Positions 20,220 to 29,435 of a stretch of 64,000 nt of DNA are shown in pieces. The position numbers and the translations under genes are program-made. Under the pieces are notes generated by a model. That model saw only the letters and a program-made list of their open reading frames with translations, made no database searches and was not told the DNA's origin. The stretch is taken from assembly GCA_001602455.1 (NCBI GenBank), contig CP012157.1, forward strand, positions 3,033,733 through 3,097,732, in the 5' to 3' direction. Source of the stretch: Betaproteobacteria bacterium UKL13-2. GTDB lineage: Bacteria > Pseudomonadota > Gammaproteobacteria > Burkholderiales > Usitatibacteraceae. The stretch's first letter is position 1. Each line of letters begins with the position of its first letter.

Positions 20220-21074
20220 TTACGACAGGCCAAGACGCTGCCATATAGTCGTACTCGCGCCCGCGCCGTTCATCGTATAAAAATGCAAGCCCGGTGCGCC
20301 ACCTTCAAGGAGCTCTTGACAGAGATCGGTGACAACATCCAAACCAAATGCTTTGATCGATGCGCTATCGTCGCCGAAGCCTTCCATCTTGCGACGAATC
20401 CAACGCGGAATCTCCGCGCCGCAAGCGTCAGAGAAACGTGCGAGCTGCGAGAAACTACCAATCGGCATCACGCCGGGAACGATCGGCACATCAATGCCCA
20501 TCGCGCGAACTTCATCGACAAAATGAAAGTACGCGTCAGGATTGTAGAAATACTGGGTAATCGCCGACGTAGCACCCGCCTCCACTTTGCGCTTGAAGTT
20601 CTTGAGATCTTCCTGCGCAGTACGCGATTGCGGATGGTACTCAGGGTAGGCCGCCACTTCGATATGGAAGTGGTCGCCTGTTTCAGTGCGAACAAACGCC
20701 ACGAGGTCACTCGCGTGCCTGAATTCTCCTGCCATCGCCATGCCGGAGGGCAGATCTCCGCGCAGCGCCACCATATGCCGGATGCCTGCATCGCGATAGC
20801 GGTGTACGATCTCGCGGATACTCTCCACCGTCGAGCCGATGCAAGACAAGTGCGGCGCGGCGTTGTAGCCCATTGCGCGAATATCGTTGACAGTCTTCAA
20901 CGTGCCTTCTTGGGTGGAACCCCCCGCGCCGAATGTTACGGAGAAAAACGCCGGATTGAGCTGCCCTAGTTGAGTGACGGTCTCGCGCAACTTCACAGCC
21001 CCTTCGGCAGATTTCGGTGGGAAGAACTCGAACGAAAATTGGCGGGAAGTGGATTCGATTAACTTTTGGGTCAC
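20220..21074 (-). CDS. metF: 5,10-methylenetetrahydrofolate reductase
   Basis: FAD-dependent reduction of methylene-THF to methyl-THF, the methyl donor for methionine synthesis. The 284-residue TIM-barrel protein shows SFEFFPPKSAEGAVKL at the N-terminus, TFGAGGSTQEGT, HLSCIG, and HMVALRGDLP. GTG 21074 is chosen because AGGAAAGC precedes it and the family begins here. The frame runs 43 codons further but with no similarity. The usual partner ahcY lies about 1.9 kb upstream, separated by a toxin-antitoxin pair and a methyltransferase remnant. Confidence 0.95.
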   Translation of the reverse strand: MTQKLIESTSRQFSFEFFPPKSAEGAVKLRETVTQLGQLNPAFFSVTFGAGGSTQEGTLKTVNDIRAMGYNAAPHLSCIGSTVESIREIVHRYRDAGIRHMVALRGDLPSGMAMAGEFRHASDLVAFVRTETGDHFHIEVAAYPEYHPQSRTAQEDLKNFKRKVEAGATSAITQYFYNPDAYFHFVDEVRAMGIDVPIVPGVMPIGSFSQLARFSDACGAEIPRWIRRKMEGFGDDSASIKAFGLDVVTDLCQELLEGGAPGLHFYTMNGAGASTTIWQRLGLS

Positions 21075-21192
21075 GTGAGCGCTTTCCTCATGTCTTGAAG
21101 AATATCCAGGACGTATTGTTGGTCTTGTTGATTGGCGGGTGTTTTCAGGCAAAAATGTCTGAAAATGCCCGTCAATAGGCGAGTTTGTTTTA

Positions 21193-21663
21193 TCACCCGG
21201 CACGCTCCGTCATCACCCGCTTCACAATCCCATCGAGCGCCTGCGCGTTTTCCTCGCCGAAAAAACTCATGTCGCCATTAAAAAACACGGTGGTGTAGCT
21301 CGCCAACGAGCCGCCGAGTTGAGATTGCACTTGGCTTTCAATCCAATCGTATTCGTCACGGCCAGACGCTGGCGCAGCCTCAATCACATCGCGCAAGATG
21401 ATGAGCGCACGCTCTGCGCCTTCCGCCGATTGCCCTTCCTGCACTAAGCGGCCTTCGATCAGGCGTGCGCGTTGCACAGTCGCGGCCATACCGTTACCGA
21501 ACTTACGGGTCGCTTCACGAATGCTGGTGGCAACCAAGCCGAGCATCAGGCACGTAGTCTCGGCCAAATCAATGGTCAGGGTTTGCCGCTCGCCCGCCAC
21601 GCTGGCATGTAAGCGATAGTCAAACGGGTGATCAAACGCCATCGCGTTCACAAACACCGGCTA
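21193..21663 (-). pseudogene. C-terminal fragment of a DNA methyltransferase (type III Mod-like)
   Basis: The reading from 21657 encodes 154 residues resembling the C-terminal end of adenine-specific DNA methyltransferases of the Mod type: VNAMAFDHPFDYRL, IDLAETTCLMLGLV, then VFFNGDMSF near the end. The frame continues upstream through a TAG at 21661-21663 into GDRDGDDIRYVLREA, which suggests one original gene. The catalytic middle part (SAM motif and DPPY-type motif) is missing. It was judged from remembered family patterns, so moderate confidence. Confidence 0.55.
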
Positions 21664-22034
21664 CGGCGCATCGCCAGCGTTCTTCGCCTCACGCAGCACA
21701 TAACGAATGTCGTCGCCGTCGCGGTCACCGGTCGCGGACGCAAACACCTCACCGGCCTTCCGCGCCGCGCCTTCATGACGAAATCGCCATCCTCGTAGTA
21801 ACGCGAGAAAAAATCCGTTAAGGCGACGTAGATGCGGGTTTCCTCGGAAGCCTCAGCACCCGGTAGCCGGGCAAGCTGCGAACTGACTAAAGCGGGCAGC
21901 GTTTCTTCCAAATAGCGCGTGATGGCAGCACGGCGGAAGTTGAGAATGCGATAGATGCCGAAATCGAGCGTGGCATCACCCAAGCGAAGAATGTCATCTC
22001 GGATCAGTCGAATGAATTTTTCACGTGGGGTCAT
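21648..22034 (-). pseudogene. N-terminal fragment of the same DNA methyltransferase
   Basis: The 128-residue frame begins MTPREKFIRLIRDDIL and contains LDFGIYRILNFRRAAI and FFSRYYEDGDF, the N-terminal pattern of Mod-like site-specific methyltransferases. After YYEDGDF the frame turns into arginine-rich nonsense. The sense continues in another frame, which then meets a TAG just before the C-terminal fragment. So the gene has lost its catalytic core and has a frameshift. Its ATG overlaps the vapC stop as ATGA, so it could still be translated. Confidence 0.55.
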
Positions 22035-22468
22035 GTGGATGCCTGGGAAAAATAGGCCAGCGCGGCACGGCCTAGCACATTGTCAAAAGTCGCCAGTGGT
22101 GCGCCGTATTCTTCGGCTACGCAGACGTAGGATGCGTCGTAGGTGCTGAGTTTGAGTGTGGCTGCGATCATGAGCAGCCGATCTGGCGATACATCGACCA
22201 TTTCGATGCTAAGAGCGCCAAATGCGCGCATCGCTTCGGCTGCGCTTTCTAAAGTGGTTTGCGCGCTACGAATCTTGTTCATGCCGATGTTGGCGACCTC
22301 ATAGGTCATGATGCGTGGTGCGGTTAGCGCCCAGCCATCCATCCGCGCTTTGGCTTCGTCACTACGAGGCTCGCCGAACAAAAACGCGCCGACCACCGAG
22401 CTGTCAACAACCAATGGTCGCCGGACGGCATAGGGTGATACTGGCTCGGCAACGAATATGCGATTCAA
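22031..22468 (-). CDS. PIN-domain toxin (VapC-like ribonuclease)
   Basis: A 145-residue PIN-domain protein, predicted metal-dependent RNase toxin. The first acidic residue lies in LVVDSSVVGAFLFGE near residue 22. A central E lies in MTYEVANIG. The second acidic cluster lies in LSTYDASYVCVAEEYGAPLATFDNVLG. An N-terminal stretch of about 18 residues before the PIN core is unusual but in frame. It overlaps its antitoxin by 4 nt (ATGA), the typical toxin-antitoxin arrangement. Confidence 0.85.
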   Translation of the reverse strand: MNRIFVAEPVSPYAVRRPLVVDSSVVGAFLFGEPRSDEAKARMDGWALTAPRIMTYEVANIGMNKIRSAQTTLESAAEAMRAFGALSIEMVDVSPDRLLMIAATLKLSTYDASYVCVAEEYGAPLATFDNVLGRAALAYFSQAST

Positions 22469-22878
22469 GATTTATGGCCGGTGACTTTTTTCGCCGTCGT
22501 CGGTTGCTCGCGCGCTTGCGGCGCTTTCATCTGAGCCGACGCAAGTCTGGCATCACGCGCATCTAATTCATCACGCATACGCCGCACGATTTCCACGGAT
22601 GACTCGCCGGGTGGCAATTGCTTGACGATGGGGAATAGCTTGCGCAAGGCAGCGTCGATTTCTTCCAGTGATTGCGTACGTGGCTGGGCTTCAATCGCTG
22701 AGCGCGATGCCAACGCGCTAGGCGAATGAGCAGTTGGTCGTGGCCCAAAGGTGCCCACATTCGCCGTCAGCATCGCCATCAACTCCCCCTGCAACGACCT
22801 GTGGTTCGCACTCGCCTTGGCCTTAATGGCCTCAGCCAACTCAACAGGCACATTCTTAATCGACAAGTTCACCCCCAT
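22465..22878 (-). CDS. Ribbon-helix-helix antitoxin (FitA/VapB-like)
   Basis: A 137-residue antitoxin partner of the downstream PIN toxin. The N-terminal 45 residues, with NLSIKNVPVELAEAIKAKA then NHRSLQGELMAMLTA, are a FitA-type ribbon-helix-helix DNA-binding domain. The rest would be the flexible toxin-neutralising tail, longer than usual. It is predicted to bind the inverted repeat in its own leader and to repress the pair. Confidence 0.82.
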   Translation of the reverse strand: MGVNLSIKNVPVELAEAIKAKASANHRSLQGELMAMLTANVGTFGPRPTAHSPSALASRSAIEAQPRTQSLEEIDAALRKLFPIVKQLPPGESSVEIVRRMRDELDARDARLASAQMKAPQAREQPTTAKKVTGHKS

Positions 22879-22881
22879 AAC

Positions 22882-22936
22882 GCCTCCAAAAAAATCAAAG
22901 TGGAGGCATTATGGAGCCAATTTGAACCCACCGCAA
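22882..22936 (-). promoter_or_regulatory. Promoter and candidate operator of the vapBC-like pair
   Basis: On the minus strand TTGCGG (22931-22936), 17 nt, CATAAT (22908-22913). Just downstream is a 7-bp perfect inverted repeat, GCCTCCA (22882-22888) and TGGAGGC (22901-22907), between -10 and the antitoxin start, where an autoregulating antitoxin would bind. The -35 box lies only 9 nt beyond the ahcY stop, so the pair has its own promoter. Confidence 0.6.
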
Positions 22937-22944
22937 GCGCGATG

Positions 22945-24372
22945 TTAGTAGCGATAGGTATCCGGTTTATACGGCCCCTGCTTTGTCACATGAATGTAGT
23001 TGGCCTGCTCGTCGGTCAATTCAGTCAGTTGCGCATTCAGCGTTTTGAGTTGAAGACGGGCAACTTTTTCATCCAGGTGCTTTGGCAGCGTATAAACCCC
23101 AATCGGGTATTTCGCGGTGTTGGCGAACAGCTCGATTTGCGCAATCGTTTGGTTGGCAAACGATGACGACATCACGTAGCTTGGGTGGCCGGTACCACAA
23201 CCCAAGTTGACCAGACGACCCTTGGCCAGCAAGATGATGCGCTTGCCGTCGGGGAAAATGACGTGATCCACCTGCGGCTTGATCTCCTCCCACTTGCATG
23301 TCTTTTCAATCGAGGCAACATCGATTTCATTGTCGAAGTGGCCGATGTTACAGACGATGGCTTGGTCCTTCATCTTCTCCATGTGCTGCTTGGTGATGAT
23401 GTGATAGTTGCCGGTGGCGGTGACAAAAATATCCGCCTTGTCCACAGCGTAGTCCATCGTCACCACGCGGTAACCTTCCATCGCCGCCTGCAACGCGCAG
23501 ATCGGGTCAATCTCGGTGACCCAAACCTGGGCCGACAATGCGCGTAATGCCTGTGCCGAACCCTTGCCCACATCGCCATAACCAGCAACCACCGCGACCT
23601 TGCCGGCGATCATGACGTCAGTGGCGCGTTTGATCGCGTCAACCAAGGATTCGCGACAGCCGTAGAGGTTGTCGAACTTCGATTTGGTTACGGAGTCGTT
23701 GACGTTGATCGCCGGGAAAGCGAGCTTGCCGTCTTTGTGCATTTGATACAAGCGATGTACACCGGTAGTGGTTTCTTCGGTGACACCTTTGATTTCTTTC
23801 AAGCGTACCGAGTACCAGGTTGGGTCTTGCGCAAGTTTTGCTTTGATCGACGCATACAAGATGCGCTCTTCGTCTGAACCGGGATGATTCAGTACAGAGG
23901 CGTCCTTTTCCGCACGCGTGCCGAGATGCAGCAGCAGCGTTGCGTCACCACCATCGTCCAGAATCATGTTGGAATAACCGCCGTCCCTCCACTCGAAGAT
24001 ACGGTGGGTGTAGTCCCAATACTCTTCGAGCGTTTCACCTTTTTTCGCAAACACGGGTGTGCCGTTAGCCGCGATTGCGGCAGCGGCGTGGTCTTGGGTT
24101 GAGAAAATATTGCACGATGCCCAACGCACATCCGCACCCAACGCTTCCAAGGTTTGAATCAGAACGGCAGTTTGGATCGTCATATGTAGTGATCCGGTGA
24201 TACGTGCGCCCTTCAGCGGCATGGTCAACGCAAATTCCTTGCGAATGGCCATCAGACCGGGCATTTCAACTTCCGCGATCTTGATTTCTTTATTGCCCCA
24301 GTCGGCCAAGCTGAGATCGGTGACGACGTAGTCGTTGTCAATGATGTTTTGCGGCTTTAACATTGCGTTCAT
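22945..24372 (-). CDS. ahcY: S-adenosylhomocysteine hydrolase
   Basis: Splits S-adenosylhomocysteine into adenosine and homocysteine, removing the inhibitor of methyltransferases. The 475-residue length includes the family insert of about 40 residues present in many bacteria. Motifs are the SAH-binding [40 protein letters not shown], the NAD site [17 protein letters not shown], and the C-terminal [12 protein letters not shown]. The start ATG (or the ATG three codons on) follows a leader that contains an SAH riboswitch. Confidence 0.98.
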   Translation of the reverse strand: MNAMLKPQNIIDNDYVVTDLSLADWGNKEIKIAEVEMPGLMAIRKEFALTMPLKGARITGSLHMTIQTAVLIQTLEALGADVRWASCNIFSTQDHAAAAIAANGTPVFAKKGETLEEYWDYTHRIFEWRDGGYSNMILDDGGDATLLLHLGTRAEKDASVLNHPGSDEERILYASIKAKLAQDPTWYSVRLKEIKGVTEETTTGVHRLYQMHKDGKLAFPAINVNDSVTKSKFDNLYGCRESLVDAIKRATDVMIAGKVAVVAGYGDVGKGSAQALRALSAQVWVTEIDPICALQAAMEGYRVVTMDYAVDKADIFVTATGNYHIITKQHMEKMKDQAIVCNIGHFDNEIDVASIEKTCKWEEIKPQVDHVIFPDGKRIILLAKGRLVNLGCGTGHPSYVMSSSFANQTIAQIELFANTAKYPIGVYTLPKHLDEKVARLQLKTLNAQLTELTDEQANYIHVTKQGPYKPDTYRY

Positions 24373-24410
24373 GTGGGTATCCTAGCGAGTGTTTTCAAAA
24401 AACGCGGGCG

Positions 24411-24445
24411 AAAAAAAACGCCCGCATCCATTTCGGATGCGAGCG
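24411..24445 (-). terminator. Intrinsic terminator of the SAH riboswitch expression platform
   Basis: On the minus-strand RNA, CGCUCGCAUCC (24445-24435) pairs with GGAUGCGGGCG (24429-24419) across a 5-nt loop, followed by eight U (24418-24411). The first five bases of the 5' arm, CGCUC, are also the conserved 3' strand of the riboswitch. A competing hairpin GCGGGCG/CGCCCGC also overlaps the U-tract. Confidence 0.8.
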
Positions 24446-24558
24446 TCGTTGATTCTTGGGGCAGTTGTGGAAAACGGGAACACCCGTCACCTTCGTACCC
24501 TTGCTGAGCCTGGAACCAGCCACTAAAAAACCAGTGCGGTAGTCGCAACGCTCCTCAG
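24441..24558 (-). ncRNA. SAH riboswitch
   Basis: Read on the minus strand, the leader has the conserved 5' block CUGAGGAGCGUUGCGACU (24558-24541), a variable stem, the block CCAGGCUCAG, a variable hairpin, and the 3' block AACGACGCUC (24450-24441). CUGAG pairs with CUCAG, and GAGCG (24553-24549) is complementary to CGCUC (24445-24441). These are the signatures of the SAH riboswitch known upstream of ahcY in proteobacteria. In that class SAH binding turns expression on. Confidence 0.9.
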
Positions 24559-24568
24559 CAATGCCCAG

Positions 24569-24597
24569 ATTATAAATGCGTCGGCAAAAACTTGCCA
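24569..24597 (-). promoter_or_regulatory. Promoter of the riboswitch-ahcY transcript
   Basis: A perfect TATAAT (24574-24569 on the minus strand) with a weak -35 TGGCAA (24597-24592) at 17 nt. Transcription would start about 24562, a few bases before the riboswitch. Confidence 0.65.
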
Positions 24598-24650
24598 GCC
24601 CGCAAAATTCACCGGCCCCCTGTTTACGGCAGCGGTGGCCAGTTCTTGAA

Positions 24651-25826
24651 TTATTTTCCGGCAGCCGCCTTCAATGCCGCGGCTTTATCGGTCCGTTCCC
24701 ACGAAAACTCCGGCTCTTCGCGACCAAAATGGCCGTACGCAGCGGTCTTCTGGTAGATCGGCTTGAGCAAATCGAGCATTTTTACGATACCCCTTGGACG
24801 CAAGTCGAAATGTGATTCCACCAGCTTGGCGATTTCCGCATCCGGAATAATGCCCGTGCCTTCGGTGTAGACCGTGATGTTCATCGGCTTGGCGACCCCA
24901 ATGGCGTAGGCGACCTGCACTTGGCACTGTTTTGCCAAGCCAGCGGCCACCACGTTCTTGGCAACGTATCGCGCCGCGTAGGCCGCAGAACGATCCACCT
25001 TTGATGGGTCCTTACCCGAAAACGCGCCGCCGCCATGCGGGCATGCACCGCCGTAGGTATCAACGATAATTTTGCGGCCGGTCAAGCCACAGTCGCCCTG
25101 TGGGCCGCCGATCACAAACTGACCGGTAGGATTGACCAGATAACGCGTGTTTTGCAGCCACTCTTTTGGCAACACCGGCTTGATGATGGTTTCAATCACC
25201 TCTTCGATTGCCGCGGGCTTCATATGCTTGTTTTCGGACATCGATGGGTCGTGCTGGGTCGACAACACTACCGTGTCGATTGAGTGCGGCTTGCCATCAA
25301 CATAACGCATCGTCACCTGCGACTTAGCGTCGGGGCGCAGCCAAGGCATACGGCCATCACGACGTAATTCGGATTGCCGTTGCACCAGACGATGCGCGTA
25401 GTAGATCGGTGCTGGCATCAGCACCGGTGTTTCGTCGCATGCGTAACCGAACATCAGGCCCTGGTCGCCAGCACCTTGATCGAGGCCGTCGTCTTGGGCA
25501 TGGTCAACACCCTGAGCGATATCGGGACTTTGTTTGTCGTAACAAACCATCACCGCGCAACCTTTGTAGTCGATGCCGTACTCAGTATTGTCATAGCCGA
25601 TACGCTTGATGGTGTCGCGCGCCACACCGATGTAATCCACATTCGCATTGGTGGTGATTTCACCCGCCAATACGACGAGTCCGGTATTGCAGAGTGTCTC
25701 TGCGGCGACTCGTGAAGTTGGGTCCTGCGCTAGAATCGCATCCAGAATCGCGTCGGAAATCTGGTCTGCCACTTTATCCGGGTGTCCTTCGGAGACGGAC
25801 TCGGAAGTAAATAGAAAGTCATTCAT
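24651..25826 (-). CDS. metK: S-adenosylmethionine synthetase
   Basis: Makes S-adenosylmethionine from methionine and ATP, the entry of the methyl cycle. The 391-residue protein has [19 protein letters not shown] at the N-terminus, FGYACDET, and [22 protein letters not shown] 25826 (MNDFLFTSE) is chosen because GAGGGG precedes it. A 10-residue extension to 25856 is not supported. It is followed 92 nt later by the ahcY riboswitch leader, so metK has a separate transcript from ahcY. Confidence 0.97.
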   Translation of the reverse strand: MNDFLFTSESVSEGHPDKVADQISDAILDAILAQDPTSRVAAETLCNTGLVVLAGEITTNANVDYIGVARDTIKRIGYDNTEYGIDYKGCAVMVCYDKQSPDIAQGVDHAQDDGLDQGAGDQGLMFGYACDETPVLMPAPIYYAHRLVQRQSELRRDGRMPWLRPDAKSQVTMRYVDGKPHSIDTVVLSTQHDPSMSENKHMKPAAIEEVIETIIKPVLPKEWLQNTRYLVNPTGQFVIGGPQGDCGLTGRKIIVDTYGGACPHGGGAFSGKDPSKVDRSAAYAARYVAKNVVAAGLAKQCQVQVAYAIGVAKPMNITVYTEGTGIIPDAEIAKLVESHFDLRPRGIVKMLDLLKPIYQKTAAYGHFGREEPEFSWERTDKAAALKAAAGK

Positions 25827-25945
25827 TGGGTATCCCCTCAGTCTTGGTAATGTCAAAAAATAGTCCTTCAGTTTATCAAATCAGTGCGCAATTCCACATT
25901 CCATAAATCGCAAATAAGCATGGTTAATGCGCAGTTGAGGGCACT

Positions 25946-26836
25946 TTGATTGCCAAGTTTTTGTTTAGACTGTTCGCCAAACTGAGCCTGCCAGCCAATC
26001 ATCGCGTCGGCAGCTACCTCGGCTGGTGGTCCGGCCTGCTGCTGTCGCGCTTGCACGAAAACACGCGCAGCAACTTAATCGAGTACGCCGAACATACCGG
26101 CAAGCAACTTAAACCGGCCGACTTGTCAGTGGCCTTTCGCGAGCAAGGCAAAGGGCTGACCGAGCTTGCCATCGCTTGGACCGCGCCGGTCGAAAGGCTG
26201 AATGAAATGTTTGAGCCCTGCGCATCGTGGCCGCTCGTCGAGTCTGCCAAAGCTGCGGGCAAACCAATCATTTTTGTATCACCCCATCTTGGGTGTTTCG
26301 ATATCGCCGGGCGCTACGTCGCCAATCGCATCCCGATTACCGCGATGTATCGACCACCTAAGCAGCGCTGGCTACAGCCCATCATGGAGGCGGGGCGGGC
26401 ACGAGGCGGTGCCACTATGGTGCCAGCCGATGGCAGCGGCATCCGTGACCTGCTGAGGACGCTCAAGCAAAACGGCAACATCATGATCTTGCCCGATCAG
26501 GTGCCGTCTGCTCAGAAGGGCGGCGAAGGGGTATGGGTGCCTTTCTTTGGCAAACCCGCCTACACCATGACATTGCTGCCGCGGCTGGCTGCGGCGAGTG
26601 GTGCCATCGTGCTGTTTTTCTTCGCCGAGCGACTGCCGCAGGGCCGGGGGTTTCGGATGCACTTCGTGTCGATGGATGAGCCCTATAGCGATGACAAGTT
26701 CACCGCCGCGCGGCAAACAAATGCCATGGTCGAAAAACTTGTATCACTCGCGCCCGAGCAATATCTGTGGGGCTATAACCGGTACAAACGGCCTGCCGGG
26801 GCGCCGCCAGCGCCGGATGGATTGGAAGCGACCTAG
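25946..26836 (+). CDS. Lipid A biosynthesis acyltransferase (LpxL/HtrB family), first copy
   Basis: Membrane-associated acyltransferase of 296 residues that would add a secondary acyl chain to lipid A. The catalytic H-x4-D is HLGCFD, in FVSPHLGCFDIAGR, followed by AMYRPPK, then the MILPDQVP segment and a C-terminal YLWGYNRYKR. A TTG start at 25946 preceded by GAGGG is used, since no ATG fits. It is divergent from metK and two nucleotides from a second copy. Confidence 0.88.
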   Translation: MIAKFLFRLFAKLSLPANHRVGSYLGWWSGLLLSRLHENTRSNLIEYAEHTGKQLKPADLSVAFREQGKGLTELAIAWTAPVERLNEMFEPCASWPLVESAKAAGKPIIFVSPHLGCFDIAGRYVANRIPITAMYRPPKQRWLQPIMEAGRARGGATMVPADGSGIRDLLRTLKQNGNIMILPDQVPSAQKGGEGVWVPFFGKPAYTMTLLPRLAAASGAIVLFFFAERLPQGRGFRMHFVSMDEPYSDDKFTAARQTNAMVEKLVSLAPEQYLWGYNRYKRPAGAPPAPDGLEAT

Positions 26837-26837
26837 C

Positions 26838-27695
26838 ATGCGACTCGTGCTCGCCTTGCTATGGATACTACGTTGGCTACCGGCTAAATGGGTAGCGACG
26901 ATGGGGCACGGCCTCGGCAACCTGCTGTTTCACTGGGGGCGCAAACGTGTCGCCCTCATCAATCTCGAAAAGTGCATGCCGGAAAAGTCGGCAGCCGAAC
27001 GCGAAGCCATCGCCTGCGGCGTATTCCAAGCGCTTGGCCGCTCGACATTGGAGTTGGGACATCTTTGGTATGCACCGATACCCGACGCGATGGCACGCGT
27101 GACGGTGCGTGACCGAGACTATGTCGATCAGTTGATCGGGAAGGTTCCGATCATTTTTCTCGCGCCACACTTTGTAGGCCTCGATCAAGGTGGCGCACGA
27201 GCGTCGTACGATTTTCCTGCCGTTTTTTCGATGTACTCAACACAGAAAAACAAAGTGTTCGACCGTGCATTACGCCGCGCCCGGCAACGCTGGAATGGCG
27301 CCGAACTCGTCACACGTCAGCAAGGGCTAAGGCCGGTACTACGGGGACTCAAGGAAAAGCGTGTGTTTTACTATTTACCGGACATGGATTTCGGTGCAAA
27401 GGATGCCGTTTTTGCTGATTTTTTTGGCGTAAAAACGGCGACCGTCACCGCTTTGTCGCGACTATGTCAAATCACTGGCGCAAAGGTCATCCCCGCGATT
27501 ACGCGCCAAACGCCGAACGGCTACGAGCTTCGGTACTACCCGCCGTGGGAAAACTTTCCGACTGACGACCCAATCGCCGATGCCAATCGCATGAATGCGT
27601 TTATTGAGGCGCGCATCCGGGAGATGCCAGAACAGTATTTTTGGGTACATAAACGATTCAAGACCCGACCCGAGGGCGAAGCCAGTTTCTACTAG
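26838..27695 (+). CDS. Lipid A biosynthesis acyltransferase (LpxL/HtrB family), second copy
   Basis: A 285-residue paralogue of the preceding gene with H-x4-D HFVGLD in FLAPHFVGLDQGG, then FYYLPDMDFG and a C-terminal YFWVHKRFKTRP. The N-terminal hydrophobic segment LVLALLWILRWLPA anchors it in the inner membrane. ATG 26838 starts one base after the previous stop. The long frame upstream of this ATG overlaps the first copy and is rejected. Two successive enzymes would fit the two late acylations (inference). Which is which cannot be told. Confidence 0.9.
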   Translation: MRLVLALLWILRWLPAKWVATMGHGLGNLLFHWGRKRVALINLEKCMPEKSAAEREAIACGVFQALGRSTLELGHLWYAPIPDAMARVTVRDRDYVDQLIGKVPIIFLAPHFVGLDQGGARASYDFPAVFSMYSTQKNKVFDRALRRARQRWNGAELVTRQQGLRPVLRGLKEKRVFYYLPDMDFGAKDAVFADFFGVKTATVTALSRLCQITGAKVIPAITRQTPNGYELRYYPPWENFPTDDPIADANRMNAFIEARIREMPEQYFWVHKRFKTRPEGEASFY

Positions 27696-27709
27696 CCTGA
27701 AAATTTCAT

Positions 27710-28555
27710 ATGCGACTACCCTTTACCAAAATGCACGGCCAAGGCAATGATTTCATCATGCTCAACGGCATCGCACACCCCGAAGCGCGCTCGCTGACGC
27801 CGAACCAGATTCGTGCCATTGCTGATCGGCATTTCGGTATCGGCTGCGACCAAGTGCTGCTGGTTGAGCCACCTACGTCTGCGTTCGCCGACTTTCGCTA
27901 CCGTATTTTTAACAACACCGGCGACGAGGTCGAGCAATGTGGCAACGGCTCGCGCTGTTTTCCGATCTTCGTCCGCGCCGAAGGCTTGAGCGCCAAAACC
28001 GAGCTCACTGTTGAGACAATCAACGGTGTCATCCACCCCAAAATCGAGCACGACGGTAGCGTTACCGTCAACATGGGGGCTCCTATTTTTGCGCCTGAGC
28101 GGATACCATTCTTGGCCGAGGCCGAACATGACACCTACCCCCTCGACATCGATGGTCGTACCAGAAGCATTAGTGTACTTTCGATGGGGAACCCTCACGC
28201 GGTACAAGTCGTCGCTAATGTCGAAACGGCACCCGTCACTACGGAAGGGCCAATAATTGAGCACCACCCGCGGTTTCCGCGGCGTGTCAATGTTGGCTTC
28301 ATGCAGGTGATTGATCGAAGCCACATTCGGCTCCGCGTTTGGGAGCGCAGCGCTGGCGAAACGCTGGCTTGTGGAACCGGAGCCTGTGCCGCCGTGGTCG
28401 CCGGTATTCGTTGGGGACTGCTTGAGCCGACGGTGCGCGTGAGTACGCACGGCGGCGAACTTTCGGTAACATGGGAAGGACTGCGAGATGCCACGGCACC
28501 AGTATTGATGTCCGGTCAGGCGACCATGGTATTTCGCGGCGTCATTGAGATTTAG
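27710..28555 (+). CDS. dapF: Diaminopimelate epimerase
   Basis: Converts LL- to meso-diaminopimelate for peptidoglycan and lysine. The 281-residue protein has both catalytic cysteines in their motifs: C77 in [10 protein letters not shown] and the second in [10 protein letters not shown], with the HGQGNDF segment at the N-terminus. It begins the dapF-DUF484-xerC order that is conserved in many proteobacteria. A long antisense frame on the minus strand here is a shadow. Confidence 0.97.
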   Translation: MRLPFTKMHGQGNDFIMLNGIAHPEARSLTPNQIRAIADRHFGIGCDQVLLVEPPTSAFADFRYRIFNNTGDEVEQCGNGSRCFPIFVRAEGLSAKTELTVETINGVIHPKIEHDGSVTVNMGAPIFAPERIPFLAEAEHDTYPLDIDGRTRSISVLSMGNPHAVQVVANVETAPVTTEGPIIEHHPRFPRRVNVGFMQVIDRSHIRLRVWERSAGETLACGTGACAAVVAGIRWGLLEPTVRVSTHGGELSVTWEGLRDATAPVLMSGQATMVFRGVIEI

Positions 28556-28630
28556 TGTTCGCTCCACCCCTGTTGGCTCCACCCCTGTTCGCTCCACCCC
28601 TGTTCGCTCCACCCCTGTTCGCTCCACCCC
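28556..28630. repeat. Five tandem copies of a 15-bp unit between dapF and DUF484
   Basis: TGTTCGCTCCACCCC is repeated five times head to tail, beginning on the last base pairs after the dapF stop. The second copy has one change (TGTTGG). It occupies most of the 92-nt gap and looks like slippage expansion, and copy number may vary between strains. Confidence 0.9.
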
Positions 28631-28647
28631 TTTAGCCAGAAAATCAC

Positions 28648-29331
28648 ATGTCCACAGCCGAACTGTCGATCGAGCAAGTCGCCGAATTCCTGCGCGAGTA
28701 CCCAGAATTTTTCGAGCACCACCCCGACGTGCTTCTGAACATTGAAGTGCCGCATCCGCATGGCGGTCGTACGGTTTCGATCCCCGAACGCCAACTAATC
28801 GCCACACGCGAGCGCGTGAAGCTGCTCGAGGCGAAGCTGACCGATCTCATTCAATTCGGCGCAGAGAACGACGCGCTGTCAGATAAGGTTCATGCGTTGA
28901 CGCTGAAACTAATTGGCGCAGCAAACCGTGAAACGACCATCAATACGTTGTATCTCGACCTCTTGGACGCATTTCAGATTCCGCATGTGATTGTACGTAT
29001 TTGGCACGCTGACGCGCCTAGCGAAAGCCCAGCGCCAGAATTCACGCCAGTCACCGTTGAACTGACCCAATTTGTTGAAGCCATGACGGCACCCTATGTA
29101 GGCGGTCATCCGGTTTATGAAACGAACCTGTGGTTTGGTGAACATGCACCACACCTGAAGTCGTATGCCATGGTGCCACTCAAAACTGATCGTATTTTTG
29201 GTGTTTTGCTTCTAGCCAGCGAGAACAGTGAGCGGTTTTATACCGGGATGGGTACGATGTTCTTGTCACGCATCGGGGATGTTTTTGCGTACGCCCTTGC
29301 CAAACATCTCGACCTCCATCAAGCGGACTGA
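28648..29331 (+). CDS. DUF484 family protein
   Basis: A 227-residue cytoplasmic protein of the family that sits between dapF and xerC in many proteobacteria. The N-terminus has QVAEFLREYPEFFEHHPDVL and PHPHGGRTVSIPERQL, then a coiled-coil-like helix of about 35 residues and a GAF-like C-terminal half (MVPLKTDRIFGVLLLASE). No catalytic residues are obvious. Its conserved place next to xerC suggests a regulatory link, but this is inference. Confidence 0.85.
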   Translation: MSTAELSIEQVAEFLREYPEFFEHHPDVLLNIEVPHPHGGRTVSIPERQLIATRERVKLLEAKLTDLIQFGAENDALSDKVHALTLKLIGAANRETTINTLYLDLLDAFQIPHVIVRIWHADAPSESPAPEFTPVTVELTQFVEAMTAPYVGGHPVYETNLWFGEHAPHLKSYAMVPLKTDRIFGVLLLASENSERFYTGMGTMFLSRIGDVFAYALAKHLDLHQAD

Positions 29332-29435
29332 TTTGCGGGTGGGCGTCGTCGCGTTAAAGGTGCTAACCAGATGACGACCACGCTCAAAACGCAATTAGGG
29401 ATGCTCTGATTAAGCTCAGCGCTAAGCCAGACGAG

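Noticed and set aside
26598-26837. N-terminal extension of the second acyltransferase frame
   Set aside because: It overlaps the first acyltransferase in another frame and adds no family sequence. ATG 26838 fits the family start.
27716-28807. 363-codon open frame on the minus strand
   Set aside because: It is antisense to dapF and the 15-bp repeat. It contains a TGVERTGVER-like repeat from the minisatellite and no domain.
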